A stretch of DNA of 64,000 bases from Brucella pseudogrignonensis (GCF_032190615.1 NZ_JAVLAT010000001.1:936501-1000500); one strand, 5' to 3'; counted from the first letter of the stretch, positions 20,610 to 30,703 are shown. Numbers and translations: made by a program. The notes: a model not told the origin generated them from the letters alone.

Positions 20610-20633
20610 ATGCCCGACCAAAAGCCGGGCACA
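20610..20633 (-). terminator. Terminator after the first binding-protein gene
   Basis: On the minus strand TGCCCG and CGGGCA pair around a GC-containing loop, followed by ATATTGTTTTT. It lies about 120 bases past the stop of the 20756 gene and separates it from pyc. Confidence 0.65.
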
Positions 20634-20755
20634 CTGCTAAAATAAGAAGCAAAACTTGCTAATATATGAGGCAGATTGCACTGATTTACTCAGGAATTAG
20701 TGCATTCAGCTGACTGAACAACGTTCAGAAATCAAATTGACTGACTGAGTCTGAC

Positions 20756-21874
20756 TTACTTCTTCTGGAAGTAGTTGTATTTGCCATCATCACCCTTGCG
20801 CCATTCAAACATCACGTAAGGCGAAAGGCTAGGATCGCCCTTTGCGTCATAGGACAGATCACCGAGAACTGTCTTGAATGGACCCTTGCCCTTGAGAGCA
20901 GCAGCAACTTCCTGCGGATCATTGTTTCCAGCGGCATTGGCTGCATCGACCAGCGACTGAACACCCGCATAAGCATAGAAGGTGTAGGCTTCTGGCTCAA
21001 ATCCCTTGTCGCGGAATGCCTTGATCAAGTCAGCATTGGCTGCATCATCACGCGGGTCTGGGCCAAAAGTATTGAGCACACCGGCAACCGCATCACCTGC
21101 AATCGAGGCCAGTTCGTTGGAAACAATGCCGTCACCCGAAATGAACTGCGCCTTCAAACCCTGATCGGCCATCTGCCGGATGATGAGTGCTGCTTCCGGG
21201 TGCATACCACCCCAATAAACAGCGGTAATTCCGGCTGCCTTCATCTTGGAAATCAGCGCCGAGAAATCCTTGTCGCCCTGATTGACGCCTTCATAAAGCG
21301 TTTCTTCCTTGCCATTGGCATTGAGCGACTTTTTGGTTTCATCGGCAAGGCCCTGACCATAAGGGGTCTTGTCGTGCAGGATGGCAACTTTGCCGTCCTT
21401 GTAGTTGTCGGCAATGTACTTACCTGCAACGATGCCCTGCTGATCGTCACGACGGCATGTGCGGAAAGTGTTCCACAAATCACGCTCGGTAAAGGTTGGG
21501 TTCGTCGTACCAGGCGCAATCATCAACACGCCGTTTTCTGCATAAATATCCGATGTTGGAATACTTACGCCAGAATTGAAATGACCGATAACAAACTGAA
21601 CGCCATCGCCGACAAACTTGTTTGCAACGGAAATACCCTGACGCGGATCGGCGGCATCATCACCATACACAATAGTGATCTGTTCGCCGTTCATGCCGCC
21701 CTTGGCATTGGCTTCCGCAACTGCAGCCTCAACACCACGCTTGATCTGTTCGCCATAGGCAGCCTGACCGCCTGTAAGCGGTGCACCAACGCCCAAAAGT
21801 ACATCAGCGAAAGAGGCTCCCCCCATTGCCACCAACGCGGAAAGACACACACCGCAGAATAAGGATTTTTTCAT
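20756..21874 (-). CDS. Branched-chain amino acid ABC transporter binding protein, copy 1
   Basis: A 372-residue periplasmic Leu/Ile/Val-type binding protein (type 1 fold). Signal peptide at residues 1-23 ([20 protein letters not shown], cleavage after FA), then [20 protein letters not shown] and [20 protein letters not shown], which form the ligand cleft of the family. It is the last gene of the liv cluster and a close paralogue of the next gene, similar along its whole length. The exact ligand is not shown by the sequence. An own promoter is possible in the 238-base gap before it. Confidence 0.9.
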   Translation of the reverse strand: MKKSLFCGVCLSALVAMGGASFADVLLGVGAPLTGGQAAYGEQIKRGVEAAVAEANAKGGMNGEQITIVYGDDAADPRQGISVANKFVGDGVQFVIGHFNSGVSIPTSDIYAENGVLMIAPGTTNPTFTERDLWNTFRTCRRDDQQGIVAGKYIADNYKDGKVAILHDKTPYGQGLADETKKSLNANGKEETLYEGVNQGDKDFSALISKMKAAGITAVYWGGMHPEAALIIRQMADQGLKAQFISGDGIVSNELASIAGDAVAGVLNTFGPDPRDDAANADLIKAFRDKGFEPEAYTFYAYAGVQSLVDAANAAGNNDPQEVAAALKGKGPFKTVLGDLSYDAKGDPSLSPYVMFEWRKGDDGKYNYFQKK

Positions 21875-22052
21875 TTCAACTACTCCTTAGCTAATTCACC
21901 CCTCCTCAGGGCAAACAAATATACGCCGCGATAATCGCCATCAGAATTCGACAAAGCAGATAGATTATCTTCTTTTTGAGAAGTCCACACCAATTTAAAC
22001 TAAAAATCATGTTTTTTACGCATGATGTCATTCATTTAAATAATTCTAAAAT

Positions 22053-22081
22053 AAAAATGCCCGACACAAAGCCGGGCATTC
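22053..22081 (-). terminator. Terminator after the second binding-protein gene
   Basis: AATGCCCG and CGGGCATT pair and are followed, on the minus strand, by TTTTATTTT. This should make the two binding-protein genes partly separate transcription units. Confidence 0.8.
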
Positions 22082-22112
22082 TATCAATTTACGAAATAAT
22101 GCTACGAAAAAC

Positions 22113-23228
22113 TTACTGCTGAATGTAAGTATATTTCCCGTCAGCACCCTTTTCCCACTTATACATTACGTAACCTGGGAGTTTTGGATCACCCTTCTCG
22201 TCATAGGACAGATCGCCAAGCACGGTTGGGAACGGACCCTTTTCCTTCAACGCTTTCGCAATTTCCTGTGGGTCGTTGCTGCCAGCAGCTTTTGCAGCAC
22301 CTGCCAGCGACTGAACAGCGGCATAAGAGTAGAGCGTGTAAGCTTCAGGCTCAAAGCCCGCGTCGCGGAACTTCTTGACGAGCTCAGCATTGGCTGGATT
22401 GTTACGTGGATCTGGACCAAACGTATTGAGTGTTCCAGCAACCGCGTCGCCAGCAATCGAAGCCAGTTCGTTGGAAACGATACCATCGCCCGAAATGAAC
22501 TGAACCTTCAGACCCTGATCAGCGAGCTGACGGATGATGAGACCGGCTTCAGCGTGAAGACCACCCCAATACAGAACATTCACACCCTGCTGCTTGAGCT
22601 TAGCGATCAGTGCCGAGAAATCTTTTTCGCCAACATTCACGCCTTCATAAACAGTTTCCGTCACGCCAAGTTCATTCAGCTTCTTCTTGGTTTCATCGGC
22701 AAGGCCCTGACCATACGGGGTCTTGTCGTGGATGACAGCAATCTTGCCATCCTTGAAATTGTCAAAGATGTACTGCCCGGCAACTATGCCCTGCTGGTCA
22801 TCACGGCCGCAGGTACGGAACGTGTTCCACAGGTCACGCTCGGTATAAACCGGGTTGGTTGCAGCTGGCGAAATTTCCAGAATGCCATTTTCGGCATAAA
22901 CTTCAGAAGCCGGGATCGAAACGCCGGAGTTGAAGTGACCGATCACATATTTCACGCCATCAGCAGCAAACTTGTTTGCAACGGAAATACCCTGCTTCGG
23001 ATCAGATACGTCGTCGCCGAGCGTGATCGTTATTTTTTCACCATTGATACCACCGGCATCATTGATTTCCTTGATAGCGGCTTCAGCACCCTTCTGAATC
23101 TGCGCACCGTAAACAGCGTTTGGACCGGTCAATGGTGCACCGATGCCCAAAAGTACGTCTGCCCAAGCCGAGCCACTGAAAGCCATCACTGCTGCAAGAG
23201 CAACGCCGGAAAAAAGCGATTTCTTCAT
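22113..23228 (-). CDS. Branched-chain amino acid ABC transporter binding protein, copy 2
   Basis: A 371-residue paralogue of the neighbouring gene with the same signal peptide type ([19 protein letters not shown], cleavage after WA) and matching cleft segments ([38 protein letters not shown]). Differences cluster in surface stretches and in the C-terminal lobe. Tandem binding proteins sharing one membrane complex commonly widen the range of ligands; that is inference. Long gaps on both sides and a terminator allow separate, stronger expression than for the membrane genes. Confidence 0.9.
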   Translation of the reverse strand: MKKSLFSGVALAAVMAFSGSAWADVLLGIGAPLTGPNAVYGAQIQKGAEAAIKEINDAGGINGEKITITLGDDVSDPKQGISVANKFAADGVKYVIGHFNSGVSIPASEVYAENGILEISPAATNPVYTERDLWNTFRTCGRDDQQGIVAGQYIFDNFKDGKIAVIHDKTPYGQGLADETKKKLNELGVTETVYEGVNVGEKDFSALIAKLKQQGVNVLYWGGLHAEAGLIIRQLADQGLKVQFISGDGIVSNELASIAGDAVAGTLNTFGPDPRNNPANAELVKKFRDAGFEPEAYTLYSYAAVQSLAGAAKAAGSNDPQEIAKALKEKGPFPTVLGDLSYDEKGDPKLPGYVMYKWEKGADGKYTYIQQ

Positions 23229-23434
23229 TTACTTGAACTCCCGATTATAGTTACCCCGAACGATGTTTTGCATCGCTTATTTTCTTGCTGATTCCCCAGC
23301 AATATCGACGCTGAATTCTATTTGTTCAACGTGATCTCGTAGAAAAACTCCGCCGCCAGAGCATTTTAGTTTTTATTTTCAGAACGACTGCTTTAAAGCC
23401 ATGCTTTGCATGTCTCTCACGGCGAAATTTTAAA

Positions 23435-23779
23435 TTACTTTGCCTTCCAGCTCAAAGGCGAAGCCTTTTCATAGAGCCAGTTATACTGACGCACCATCTG
23501 CTTGGTACGGGTAAAGCGAAACCCTATCGTTCCAACGATCACCAGAACGACGAGATCGACCAGGTAGTAGTGCCACGACAGCAGCGTACCACCAAACAAA
23601 GCATAATGAATGAAACGCACCGCCGCACCCAATGGGATAAGATACAGCAAAAGCTGCGGATAAGTCCGCCATGTCTGAGCACAGGCACGTCCTGTCATCC
23701 ACGCGGCCCAACCGCCCAGAAGGCAAGTGATGAGAAAAAACAGCCAGAATGACGGTTCTTCGTAGAGAATTCCCTGCAT
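23435..23779 (-). CDS. Small membrane protein (DUF6867-like) of the liv cluster
   Basis: A 114-residue protein with three membrane segments (WLFFLITCLLGGWAAWMTG, LLLYLIPLGAAVRFIHYALF, YYLVDLVVLVIVGTIGF) and a short basic C-terminus. Proteins like this regularly sit just after livF in Rhizobiales, as here (11 bases from the livF stop), but no function is established to my knowledge. It could be an accessory subunit of the transporter. The DUF number is from memory. Confidence 0.8.
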   Translation of the reverse strand: MQGILYEEPSFWLFFLITCLLGGWAAWMTGRACAQTWRTYPQLLLYLIPLGAAVRFIHYALFGGTLLSWHYYLVDLVVLVIVGTIGFRFTRTKQMVRQYNWLYEKASPLSWKAK

Positions 23780-23790
23780 GTTTTTCCTCC

Positions 23791-24540
23791 TTAATGCCTT
23801 CCGCCTTCGAGATAGGCAGCACGCACTTCCGGGTCAGCCAACAGTTCGCGGCCTGCGCCGCTCATTGTGATTGATCCATTGACCATAACATAACCGCGAT
23901 CAGCAAGCTTGAGCGCACCAAATGCGTTCTGCTCAACGAGGAACACGGTCAGCCCCTGTGTGCGGTTCAACTCCTTGATCGCCTCAAAAATCTGCTTCAC
24001 GATCAGCGGTGCCAGACCAAGCGACGGTTCATCCAGAAGCAGCAGCTTCGGACGCGCCATCAGTGCACGAGCGATAGCCAGCATCTGCTGCTCGCCACCA
24101 GAAAGTGTACCGCCGCGCTGTGTGATACGCTCTTTCAGACGCGGAAACAGATCAAACATCAGCGCAACATCTTCTTCAAAATATTGCTGATTATCGAGGC
24201 TTGCGCCCATTTGAAGGTTTTCGAGAACCGTCATCCGCGGGAAAATGCGGCGACCTTCCGGCGACTGCGCAATGCGCAGCTTGGCGATCTCATGCGGAGG
24301 CATGGCGGTAATGTCCTTGCCACCGAAGAGAATGCGGCCTGAGCGCGCACGCGGCGAGCCAAAGATTGTCATCATCAGCGTGGACTTACCGGCACCGTTT
24401 GCACCAATGAGCGCAACGATTTCACCCTCATTCACGGTGAGATCAATGCCCTTCAGCGCACAGATATTGCCATAGTAAGTTTCGACCTTTTCAACGGCAA
24501 GAAGCGGTTGTTTTGTCTGCATGGTTTCAGCCGTCATCAT
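23791..24540 (-). CDS. livF: Branched-chain amino acid ABC transporter ATPase LivF
   Basis: A 249-residue ATPase subunit. Walker A is GANGAGKSTLMMT, the signature motif is LSGGEQQMLAIARALM, Walker B is LLLLDEPSLGLAPL, and the switch histidine is replaced by the LivF-typical VEQNAF segment. It overlaps livG by four bases (ATGA type), so translation is coupled. It pairs with LivG to power the LivHM channel. Confidence 0.95.
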   Translation of the reverse strand: MMTAETMQTKQPLLAVEKVETYYGNICALKGIDLTVNEGEIVALIGANGAGKSTLMMTIFGSPRARSGRILFGGKDITAMPPHEIAKLRIAQSPEGRRIFPRMTVLENLQMGASLDNQQYFEEDVALMFDLFPRLKERITQRGGTLSGGEQQMLAIARALMARPKLLLLDEPSLGLAPLIVKQIFEAIKELNRTQGLTVFLVEQNAFGALKLADRGYVMVNGSITMSGAGRELLADPEVRAAYLEGGRH

Positions 24541-25850
24541 TCGCTTCCCTTCTTAGGCTTGGCCGGAGCTTTGCTGCCTTTCGGCGCTCGGGCTGCCTTT
24601 GCGGGAGTGGTCTTATGGCTTGTTGGGACATCGCCTGCTTCAACACGCGCTGAAAACGCGGTTGCCTGACCAACGCTAAGCTGTGCTGCTTGTCCAACCC
24701 AGTCTTCGCGGGCAATACGACCGTCAAATTCCAGATAGGTTTCGGCCTGAACGATGTCGGCTTCAGTCCAGGCGGCAATCTGATCGAAATGATAGATGCC
24801 GTGTTCGTTCAGCTTCTTTTCGTTGACTTCACCGATGCCCTTGATGAGCGTCAGATTGTCGGGCGTGCCATCTCGCGCTGCAGCCAGACCGCCTGCGAAA
24901 CGGACCGCTTCCTCTGCCTTTTCTTCCTCGATCGCCTCTTCAGCAAGCTGCGACGCGATAAAGTCAGCAGGGTCGCCAGTACCCGGCTTGTCAGCCTCAT
25001 CGATCAGATCAGCGATCTCATCATCGTCGACGCCAAGATAGGCAGCGATAACGCGCGGATCATTCTTGACCTCTTCAGGCGAACCATCCGAAATCTTGGT
25101 GCCATATTCAAGCACGATGACGTGGTCGGAAATTTCCATAACCACCGACATATCGTGCTCAATGAGCAGGATCGAGGTGCCTGTTTCCTTACGAATGTCG
25201 AGCAGAAGCTTGTTCAGCTCTGCCGATTCGCGCGGATTTAGACCCGCTGCCGGTTCATCCAAGCAAAGGATTTCCGGCTCGGTGCACATGGCGCGTGCGA
25301 TTTCCAGACGACGCTGATCACCATAAGGAAGATCACCGGCCGGATCATCTGCACGATCAATCAGATTGATCTTCTCAAGCCATTGACGTGCTTTCTCGAT
25401 CGCGTCCTTCGCAGCCTTGCGATAGGTTGGAAAACCAAGCAGACCGAGGATCGTATAACCCGACGAGCGCATCAGCGTGTTGTGCTGCGCGACAAGCAGG
25501 TTTTCGAGAACAGTCAGACCTGAAAACAGGCGAATGTTCTGGAAGGTACGCGCAACACGCGCATCCTGCGTAATTTTGAAATCCGGCAAGCGTTCCAACA
25601 GGAACTTCTCGCCCGTATTCCGGTTCATCGTTAGCATGCCGCCGGTCGGCTTATAGAAGCCGGTGATGCAGTTAAATACCGTGGTCTTGCCTGCACCATT
25701 TGGGCCAATGATCGCCGTGATGTCACCGCGCTTCACATTAAAGCTTAGATCGTTGATCGCGACGAGACCGCCAAAGCGCATCGACAGATGCTCAACTGTA
25801 AGAATGGTGTCTTTCGAACCATTGCCAGCCATAATTTTTGTCTCCGCCAT
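24537..25850 (-). CDS. livG: Branched-chain amino acid ABC transporter ATPase LivG with a C-terminal extension
   Basis: The first 255 residues are a standard LivG ATPase: Walker A GPNGAGKTTVFNCITG, signature in PYGDQRRLEIARAM, Walker B ILCLDEPAAGLNPRES, and the LivG tail LEYGTKISDGSPEEV. An acidic linker (about 260-325) follows, then a helix-hairpin-helix-like unit (LTLIKGIGEVNEKKLNEHGI through IAREDWVGQA) and a Lys/Ala/Pro-rich tail. Ordinary LivG is about 255-300 residues, so some 140 residues are extra. Similar units are fused to ribosomal L21 and NuoE in Rhizobiales. It overlaps livM by one base. Confidence 0.93.
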   Translation of the reverse strand: MAETKIMAGNGSKDTILTVEHLSMRFGGLVAINDLSFNVKRGDITAIIGPNGAGKTTVFNCITGFYKPTGGMLTMNRNTGEKFLLERLPDFKITQDARVARTFQNIRLFSGLTVLENLLVAQHNTLMRSSGYTILGLLGFPTYRKAAKDAIEKARQWLEKINLIDRADDPAGDLPYGDQRRLEIARAMCTEPEILCLDEPAAGLNPRESAELNKLLLDIRKETGTSILLIEHDMSVVMEISDHVIVLEYGTKISDGSPEEVKNDPRVIAAYLGVDDDEIADLIDEADKPGTGDPADFIASQLAEEAIEEEKAEEAVRFAGGLAAARDGTPDNLTLIKGIGEVNEKKLNEHGIYHFDQIAAWTEADIVQAETYLEFDGRIAREDWVGQAAQLSVGQATAFSARVEAGDVPTSHKTTPAKAARAPKGSKAPAKPKKGSE

Positions 25851-27229
25851 CAGCCGTGCCCTTCCTTAGTAAAGGCACCTGACACCATCTTCTTCTGATT
25901 GAGGAATGCGCTTGGTTCTCGGCTTCCGACAAATCCACGCGGCTTCCAGACCATGACAACCACCATAGCAAGACCGAAGATCAGCATGCGGTAGAGTTCA
26001 GGCGTGAAGTTTGGACCGAAGATAGCTTTCAGGAAGCTCATCTCGCGCAGAATTTCCGTGCCGCCAATCATCACGATTGCCGCAATGGCGATCCCAACAA
26101 GCGAACCCATACCACCGAGAACAACGATAGCCAGAATGACTGCCGATTCAAGGAACACGAAGGATTCAGGACTGACGAAACCCTGACGTGCAGCAAAGAA
26201 CGAACCCGCAAAACCACCGAACATCGCACCCGTCGCAAAAGCGGTGAGCTTTGTCGTAGTGGTGTTGATACCGAGCGAACGGCAGGCGATTTCATCTTCA
26301 CGCAGCGCTTCCCACGCACGACCAACCGGCAAGCGGCGCAGACGAATCGTTACAAGTGCGGTGATCAGCGCCAGAATGAGGATGATATAATAGAGGAAGA
26401 ACTTGTAGTGTGCCGCCGAGAAGGTCAGGCCGTAATAGGCAGCAAAACCATCCTTACTTGCATTGAACTGAAGGCCGAAGAACGTTGCCTTGGCGATCCC
26501 CGAAATACCAAAAGTACCTTTGGTGAGTTCGGTCCAGTTTATCAGCACAAGCCTGATGATTTCACCAAAGGCCAATGTCACGATAGCAAGATAGTCACCG
26601 CGCAGACGCAGAACTGGAAAACCGAGGATCACGCCCCATGTTGCCGCCAAAAGACCTGCAATTGGCAACAGAACCCAGAACGACCAACCAAAATAAGCGG
26701 ACAAGATCGCATAGGAATAAGCGCCAACGGCATAGAAGGCGACATAACCCAGATCGAGCAGACCTGCGAGGCCAACCACGATGTTAAGACCCCAAGCCAG
26801 CATCACGTAGATGAGGATCTGGACGCCGAAGTTATCGACCCATTTCAGCGAACCCTGCCAGCCAACGAGGGCAACAATCAGGATTGGATAGGCAAAAAGG
26901 AACGCAACACCGAAATGCGAGAAATGCCTGCGGAAGAACGATGGCGCTTCGACCGCACCTATAGGCCGACTTGCCTTTTCAAACTTACGCGCCTGAAGCC
27001 AGGGCTGCAGGAACGCGATGAAAGCAAAGCGGCCAATGGCGGCAATCGCAACCAGTATCGCGAGTGCACCCCAGCGCTGTGTCAGCACCAGTTCATTGCT
27101 GATATTCTGATCGGTTTTGAAACCGACGATGAGAATGAAAAGTCCCAAAGCCACAAGACCGGCAATGAACCCTTCACGAATGGCCCGGGCAAAAAGGGAA
27201 TCCGGGCGTGGACCTGATTGTACGGCCAT
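25850..27229 (-). CDS. livM: Branched-chain amino acid ABC transporter permease LivM
   Basis: A 459-residue membrane subunit. The N-terminal 110 residues carry the LivM-specific extra helices (GFIAGLVALGLFILIVGF, WGALAILVAIAAIGRF). The core then has the permease helices, including YVAFYAVGAYSYAILSAYFG and the cytoplasmic EAA-like segment AWEALREDEIACRSLGIN, which contacts the ATPases. It starts two bases after livH, whose stop precedes it, and its own stop overlaps the livG start. Confidence 0.94.
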   Translation of the reverse strand: MAVQSGPRPDSLFARAIREGFIAGLVALGLFILIVGFKTDQNISNELVLTQRWGALAILVAIAAIGRFAFIAFLQPWLQARKFEKASRPIGAVEAPSFFRRHFSHFGVAFLFAYPILIVALVGWQGSLKWVDNFGVQILIYVMLAWGLNIVVGLAGLLDLGYVAFYAVGAYSYAILSAYFGWSFWVLLPIAGLLAATWGVILGFPVLRLRGDYLAIVTLAFGEIIRLVLINWTELTKGTFGISGIAKATFFGLQFNASKDGFAAYYGLTFSAAHYKFFLYYIILILALITALVTIRLRRLPVGRAWEALREDEIACRSLGINTTTTKLTAFATGAMFGGFAGSFFAARQGFVSPESFVFLESAVILAIVVLGGMGSLVGIAIAAIVMIGGTEILREMSFLKAIFGPNFTPELYRMLIFGLAMVVVMVWKPRGFVGSREPSAFLNQKKMVSGAFTKEGHG

Positions 27230-27231
27230 GA

Positions 27232-28155
27232 TTACACCTTTTCGACTTCAGGACGACCAAGAATGCCGGACGGCATGAAGATCAGCACGATTGCCAGGAT
27301 CGAGAACGCGGCAACATCCTTGTAGTCGATCGAGAAATAAGCTGACCACAAGGCCTCGATAAGACCGATGAGCAAGCCGCCAACAACGGCGCCCGGCAAC
27401 GAGCCAATCCCACCAAGAACGGCAGCGGTGAAGGCCTTAACGCCGGGTATGAACCCATCAGCAAAGGAAATGACACCGTAGAAGGAGAGATAAAGCGTAC
27501 CCGCAACAGCGGCCAGCATCGCACCCATCACGAAGGTCAGCGAGATAACGCGATCGACATTGATGCCAAGAAGCGCAGCCATCTTGCGATCCTGCTCACA
27601 GGCGCGCTGTGCACGGCCAAGCGAGGTACGGTTGACGATGTACCAGAAGATTGTCAGCAGCACTGCCGTCACAACAATAACCACAATCTGCTTGAGCGAG
27701 ATCGTCACATCGGTTCCGAAAATGCTGTAAGAGCCATTTAGCAACTGTGGCACCGGCTTATTGCGTGGTCCCTGCGTGACCTGAACGAAGTTGGACAACG
27801 CAATCGACATACCGATAGCCGTAATCAACGGCGCCAGGCGAAACGATCCGCGCAATGGCCGATAAGCGGCCCGCTCAATCGTCCAGCTCCACAGCCCCGT
27901 GAGAAGCATTGCAACAACCATCATCAGCATCAGCATAAGCGCAATTGGCAGCGCGCCAATGAATGTTGTTATGATTAGAAAAACAATCAGCGCCATAAAG
28001 GCGCCGAGCATAAAGACATCGCCATGTGCAAAGTTGATCATGCCGATAATGCCGTAGACCATCGTGTAACCGATGGCGATCAGGCCATAAATCGATCCGA
28101 GCGCGAGCCCGTTGATCACCTGCTGGAAGAAATATTCCATCGAGAAGCCACCCAT
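27232..28155 (-). CDS. livH: Branched-chain amino acid ABC transporter permease LivH
   Basis: First gene of the liv transcript. The 307-residue protein has the LivH start MEYFFQQVINGLALGSIYGL (after a short MGGFS leader that may be upstream of the true start at 28140), then INFAHGDVFMLGAFMAL and the ATPase-contact loop RAQRACEQDRKMAALLGINV. About eight membrane helices. The order livH, livM, livG, livF, small membrane protein, binding protein is usual in Rhizobiales. Confidence 0.94.
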   Translation of the reverse strand: MGGFSMEYFFQQVINGLALGSIYGLIAIGYTMVYGIIGMINFAHGDVFMLGAFMALIVFLIITTFIGALPIALMLMLMMVVAMLLTGLWSWTIERAAYRPLRGSFRLAPLITAIGMSIALSNFVQVTQGPRNKPVPQLLNGSYSIFGTDVTISLKQIVVIVVTAVLLTIFWYIVNRTSLGRAQRACEQDRKMAALLGINVDRVISLTFVMGAMLAAVAGTLYLSFYGVISFADGFIPGVKAFTAAVLGGIGSLPGAVVGGLLIGLIEALWSAYFSIDYKDVAAFSILAIVLIFMPSGILGRPEVEKV

Positions 28156-28433
28156 TTAACTCTGCCGGGATTTTATTGACGCATCATTATTTCGTGCGCC
28201 TTCATTTTTTTCCCGGATAATTACACCTAACGGCTGTATTAAGGATTGCAAGCCCCTTTTGTCTCAGACAAAAGGCTAATGTCTTACTTCCTCCACAAAC
28301 TAGTTATGTCCCCTAGAAAGCACCTTGTATATATATTTTTCTCCTATTTAAGGCGCGTTGTTCCATATTTTTCCCGAGGCTTCACAGACAAAAAGTAGGG
28401 ATGAGAACCCTATTTTTGCCAGCCGTACCGCTT
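28156..28433. promoter_or_regulatory. liv operon upstream region
   Basis: About 280 bases between livH and the epimerase gene. It must carry the livH promoter on the minus strand. I see AT-rich stretches near 28320-28370 but no clear operator or terminator hairpin. Confidence 0.35.
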
Positions 28434-29435
28434 TTACGCAACAGTGAACCCATGCGCGAACGGGTCACGGTCATCAATGAAGATTGTATTGTACCCGGTC
28501 ATGCGTGCCCAACCGGCGATTGAAGGGATGATTCCCGTCCTGCCACCAATTTCAACGGCCCGTTCTACGCGGCCATGAAACAGCGATCCGATGATGGATT
28601 CATGCACAAAATCATCACCCGGCTTGAGCTTTCCTTTGGCCGCAAGCTGCGCCATGCGGGCCGAAGTGCCGGTTCCGCAAGGGGAACGGTCGATTGCCTT
28701 GTCACCATAGAATACCGCGTTACGTGCATGCGCTTCCAGGTGTCTCGGCTTGCCTGTCCAAAGAATATGCGTAAGGCGATTGATATCCGCCATTTCCGGA
28801 TGCTGGAATTTATATTTCGCATTCAGGCGCTCACGCAGCACCGGGCTCCACGCAATAAGTTGCAACGCGGAATAATCTTGCATATCTGTGTAATTTTCTT
28901 GCGGCTCGACAATCGCATAGAAGTTTCCACCATAGGCAACATCGACCTTAAGCGTGCCTAAATCGGGGCATTCAACCTCCATCGCTTCCGCATAAAGGAA
29001 AGCTGGAACATTGGTCAGTCGCACCCGATCAACATATTGACCGTTCTGCTCATACTCGATTGCAACCAGACCGGCAGGCGTTTCGAGATTGATTTTGCCC
29101 GGAACTTTCGGCGTTATAAGCCCCTGCTCTATCGCCATGGTAACAGTGCCGATCGTGCCGTGACCGCACATCGGCAAACAGCCGGATGTTTCAATAAACA
29201 AAACGGCTACATCACAGTCATCGCGTGTCGGCGGATAAAGGATTGAGCCAGACATCATGTCATGGCCACGAGGCTCAAACATCAGGCCTGTACGAATCCA
29301 GTCATACTCGCGCAAGAAATGTGCGCGCTTTTCCATCATGTTGGCGCCAACGAGATTTGGGCCACCACCTGCAACCAGCCGCACTGGATTGCCGCATGTA
29401 TGTCCGTCGACACAGAAAAAAGAATGTCTTGCCAT
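28434..29435 (-). CDS. 4-hydroxyproline epimerase (proline racemase family)
   Basis: A 333-residue two-cysteine epimerase that interconverts trans-4-hydroxy-L-proline and cis-4-hydroxy-D-proline. The catalytic pair is Cys90 (GCLPMCGHGTIGT) and Cys253 (DRSPCGTGTSARMA). The fold starts HSFFCVDGHTCGNPVRL. Its neighbour is an FAD-dependent D-amino-acid dehydrogenase, the next step in hydroxyproline breakdown, which favours the epimerase over a true proline racemase. The Brucella homologue is known as PrpA, an immune-active protein; whether this copy is secreted or acts so is not visible. No signal peptide is seen. Confidence 0.9.
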   Translation of the reverse strand: MARHSFFCVDGHTCGNPVRLVAGGGPNLVGANMMEKRAHFLREYDWIRTGLMFEPRGHDMMSGSILYPPTRDDCDVAVLFIETSGCLPMCGHGTIGTVTMAIEQGLITPKVPGKINLETPAGLVAIEYEQNGQYVDRVRLTNVPAFLYAEAMEVECPDLGTLKVDVAYGGNFYAIVEPQENYTDMQDYSALQLIAWSPVLRERLNAKYKFQHPEMADINRLTHILWTGKPRHLEAHARNAVFYGDKAIDRSPCGTGTSARMAQLAAKGKLKPGDDFVHESIIGSLFHGRVERAVEIGGRTGIIPSIAGWARMTGYNTIFIDDRDPFAHGFTVA

Positions 29436-29440
29436 GATGG

Positions 29441-30703
29441 TCAGTTCCGAAAACGTTGTGGCTTGAAAGGTTCTATATCGAGCGCCAGCGCATTGCCCGT
29501 AATCAGATCACGAATAATGCGTGCCGTCGCTGCCGATTGTGTAAGGCCAAGATGGCCATGGCCGAAGCCATAGTAAATATTACCCCCAGCGGAGGCGCGT
29601 CCGATGACCGGCATGGAATCGGGCATGGACGGGCGATATCCCATCCATTGGCGTCCACTTTCAGTTTTTAATCGCGGCAAAAACTGTGAAGCTTTTTTCA
29701 GCATTGCAGCCGAGCGAGCATAGTTAGGAGCGAGTTCCAAACCGCCAAACTCAACCGCACCGCCAACACGCAAACCCGTAGCCATAGGCGTCACGACAAA
29801 GCCATGACCGGGGAAGGTGAGCTGTCGCTTTACATCAAAGCTGTCAACCGGAAGCGTCGTGTTATAGCCGCGCTCAGTATCGAGCGGCACAACATCACCA
29901 AAACCTTTTGCAAGCTTCTTCGACCAGGCACCTGCCATGAGAACCAGATGTGAAGCTGCAATTTCCGAACCATCATCGAGACGAACGACTGCGCCGCCAT
30001 TCACTGCATGTGCACTTGTCACGGAGGCTTTCAAAAAACGCGCGCCTTTGCTTTCGGCATAGGCCCAGATCGCCTGGCCAAAAAGCTTGGGATCACTGAC
30101 ATTCTTCCAGCCAGGAACAAAGGTTCCGGCAACAAAACGCGGGTCGAGACCCGGCTGCAATGCTTTCAAACGCTCGCCGCGAACATGCTCATAAGCGATA
30201 CCAGCTTTTGCTTTCGCATCCCATCCGGGTTGAGACGCCTTCAGTTCGGCTTCACTCTCATAAAGTTCTAGGTTGCCGTCTTCACGCAAACGGTCACGCA
30301 AGCCAGCGCGATCAATCAGACCCAACATCTCGCTTTGAGCAAGCTGCATCATATGGCCCTGCGCAACAGTGGTCTTTTCCAATGCTTGCTTGCTGCTAGC
30401 GCGCCAGAATCGATAAAGCCACGGGATCATTTTTGGGAAATACGACGCGCGGATCGTGAACGGTCCAAGCGGATCCATCAGCCAACCCGGAACTTTACCC
30501 ATCACACCTTTGGAAGCCATCGGCAGAATATCAGAAAAAGCGAGCGCTGCTGCATTGCCGGAACTGGTTTCCTCACAAATGCCACTTCTATCGATGACCA
30601 GAACATCACGGCCCGCCTCTGCAAGCAATGCTGCCGTCGCCACGCCCACGATCCCGCCGCCGATAATAACAATGTCGTGCGAGGCCTTCGGATCAGATTT
30701 CAT
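29441..30703 (-). CDS. FAD-dependent D-amino-acid (hydroxyproline) dehydrogenase
   Basis: A DadA-family flavoprotein with the dinucleotide fold at the N-terminus (HDIVIIGGGIVGVATAALLA, residues 9-28) and the C-terminal FAD contact GNIYYGFGHGHLGLTQSAAT. It is five bases upstream of the epimerase stop-start junction and is read first in the operon. Oxidation of cis-4-hydroxy-D-proline to the imine is the likely reaction, inferred from that pairing. The start is uncertain: I use the ATG at 30703, with GGGAG ten bases upstream, but in-frame ATGs exist at 30733, 30736 and 30760. Confidence 0.85.
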   Translation of the reverse strand: MKSDPKASHDIVIIGGGIVGVATAALLAEAGRDVLVIDRSGICEETSSGNAAALAFSDILPMASKGVMGKVPGWLMDPLGPFTIRASYFPKMIPWLYRFWRASSKQALEKTTVAQGHMMQLAQSEMLGLIDRAGLRDRLREDGNLELYESEAELKASQPGWDAKAKAGIAYEHVRGERLKALQPGLDPRFVAGTFVPGWKNVSDPKLFGQAIWAYAESKGARFLKASVTSAHAVNGGAVVRLDDGSEIAASHLVLMAGAWSKKLAKGFGDVVPLDTERGYNTTLPVDSFDVKRQLTFPGHGFVVTPMATGLRVGGAVEFGGLELAPNYARSAAMLKKASQFLPRLKTESGRQWMGYRPSMPDSMPVIGRASAGGNIYYGFGHGHLGLTQSAATARIIRDLITGNALALDIEPFKPQRFRN

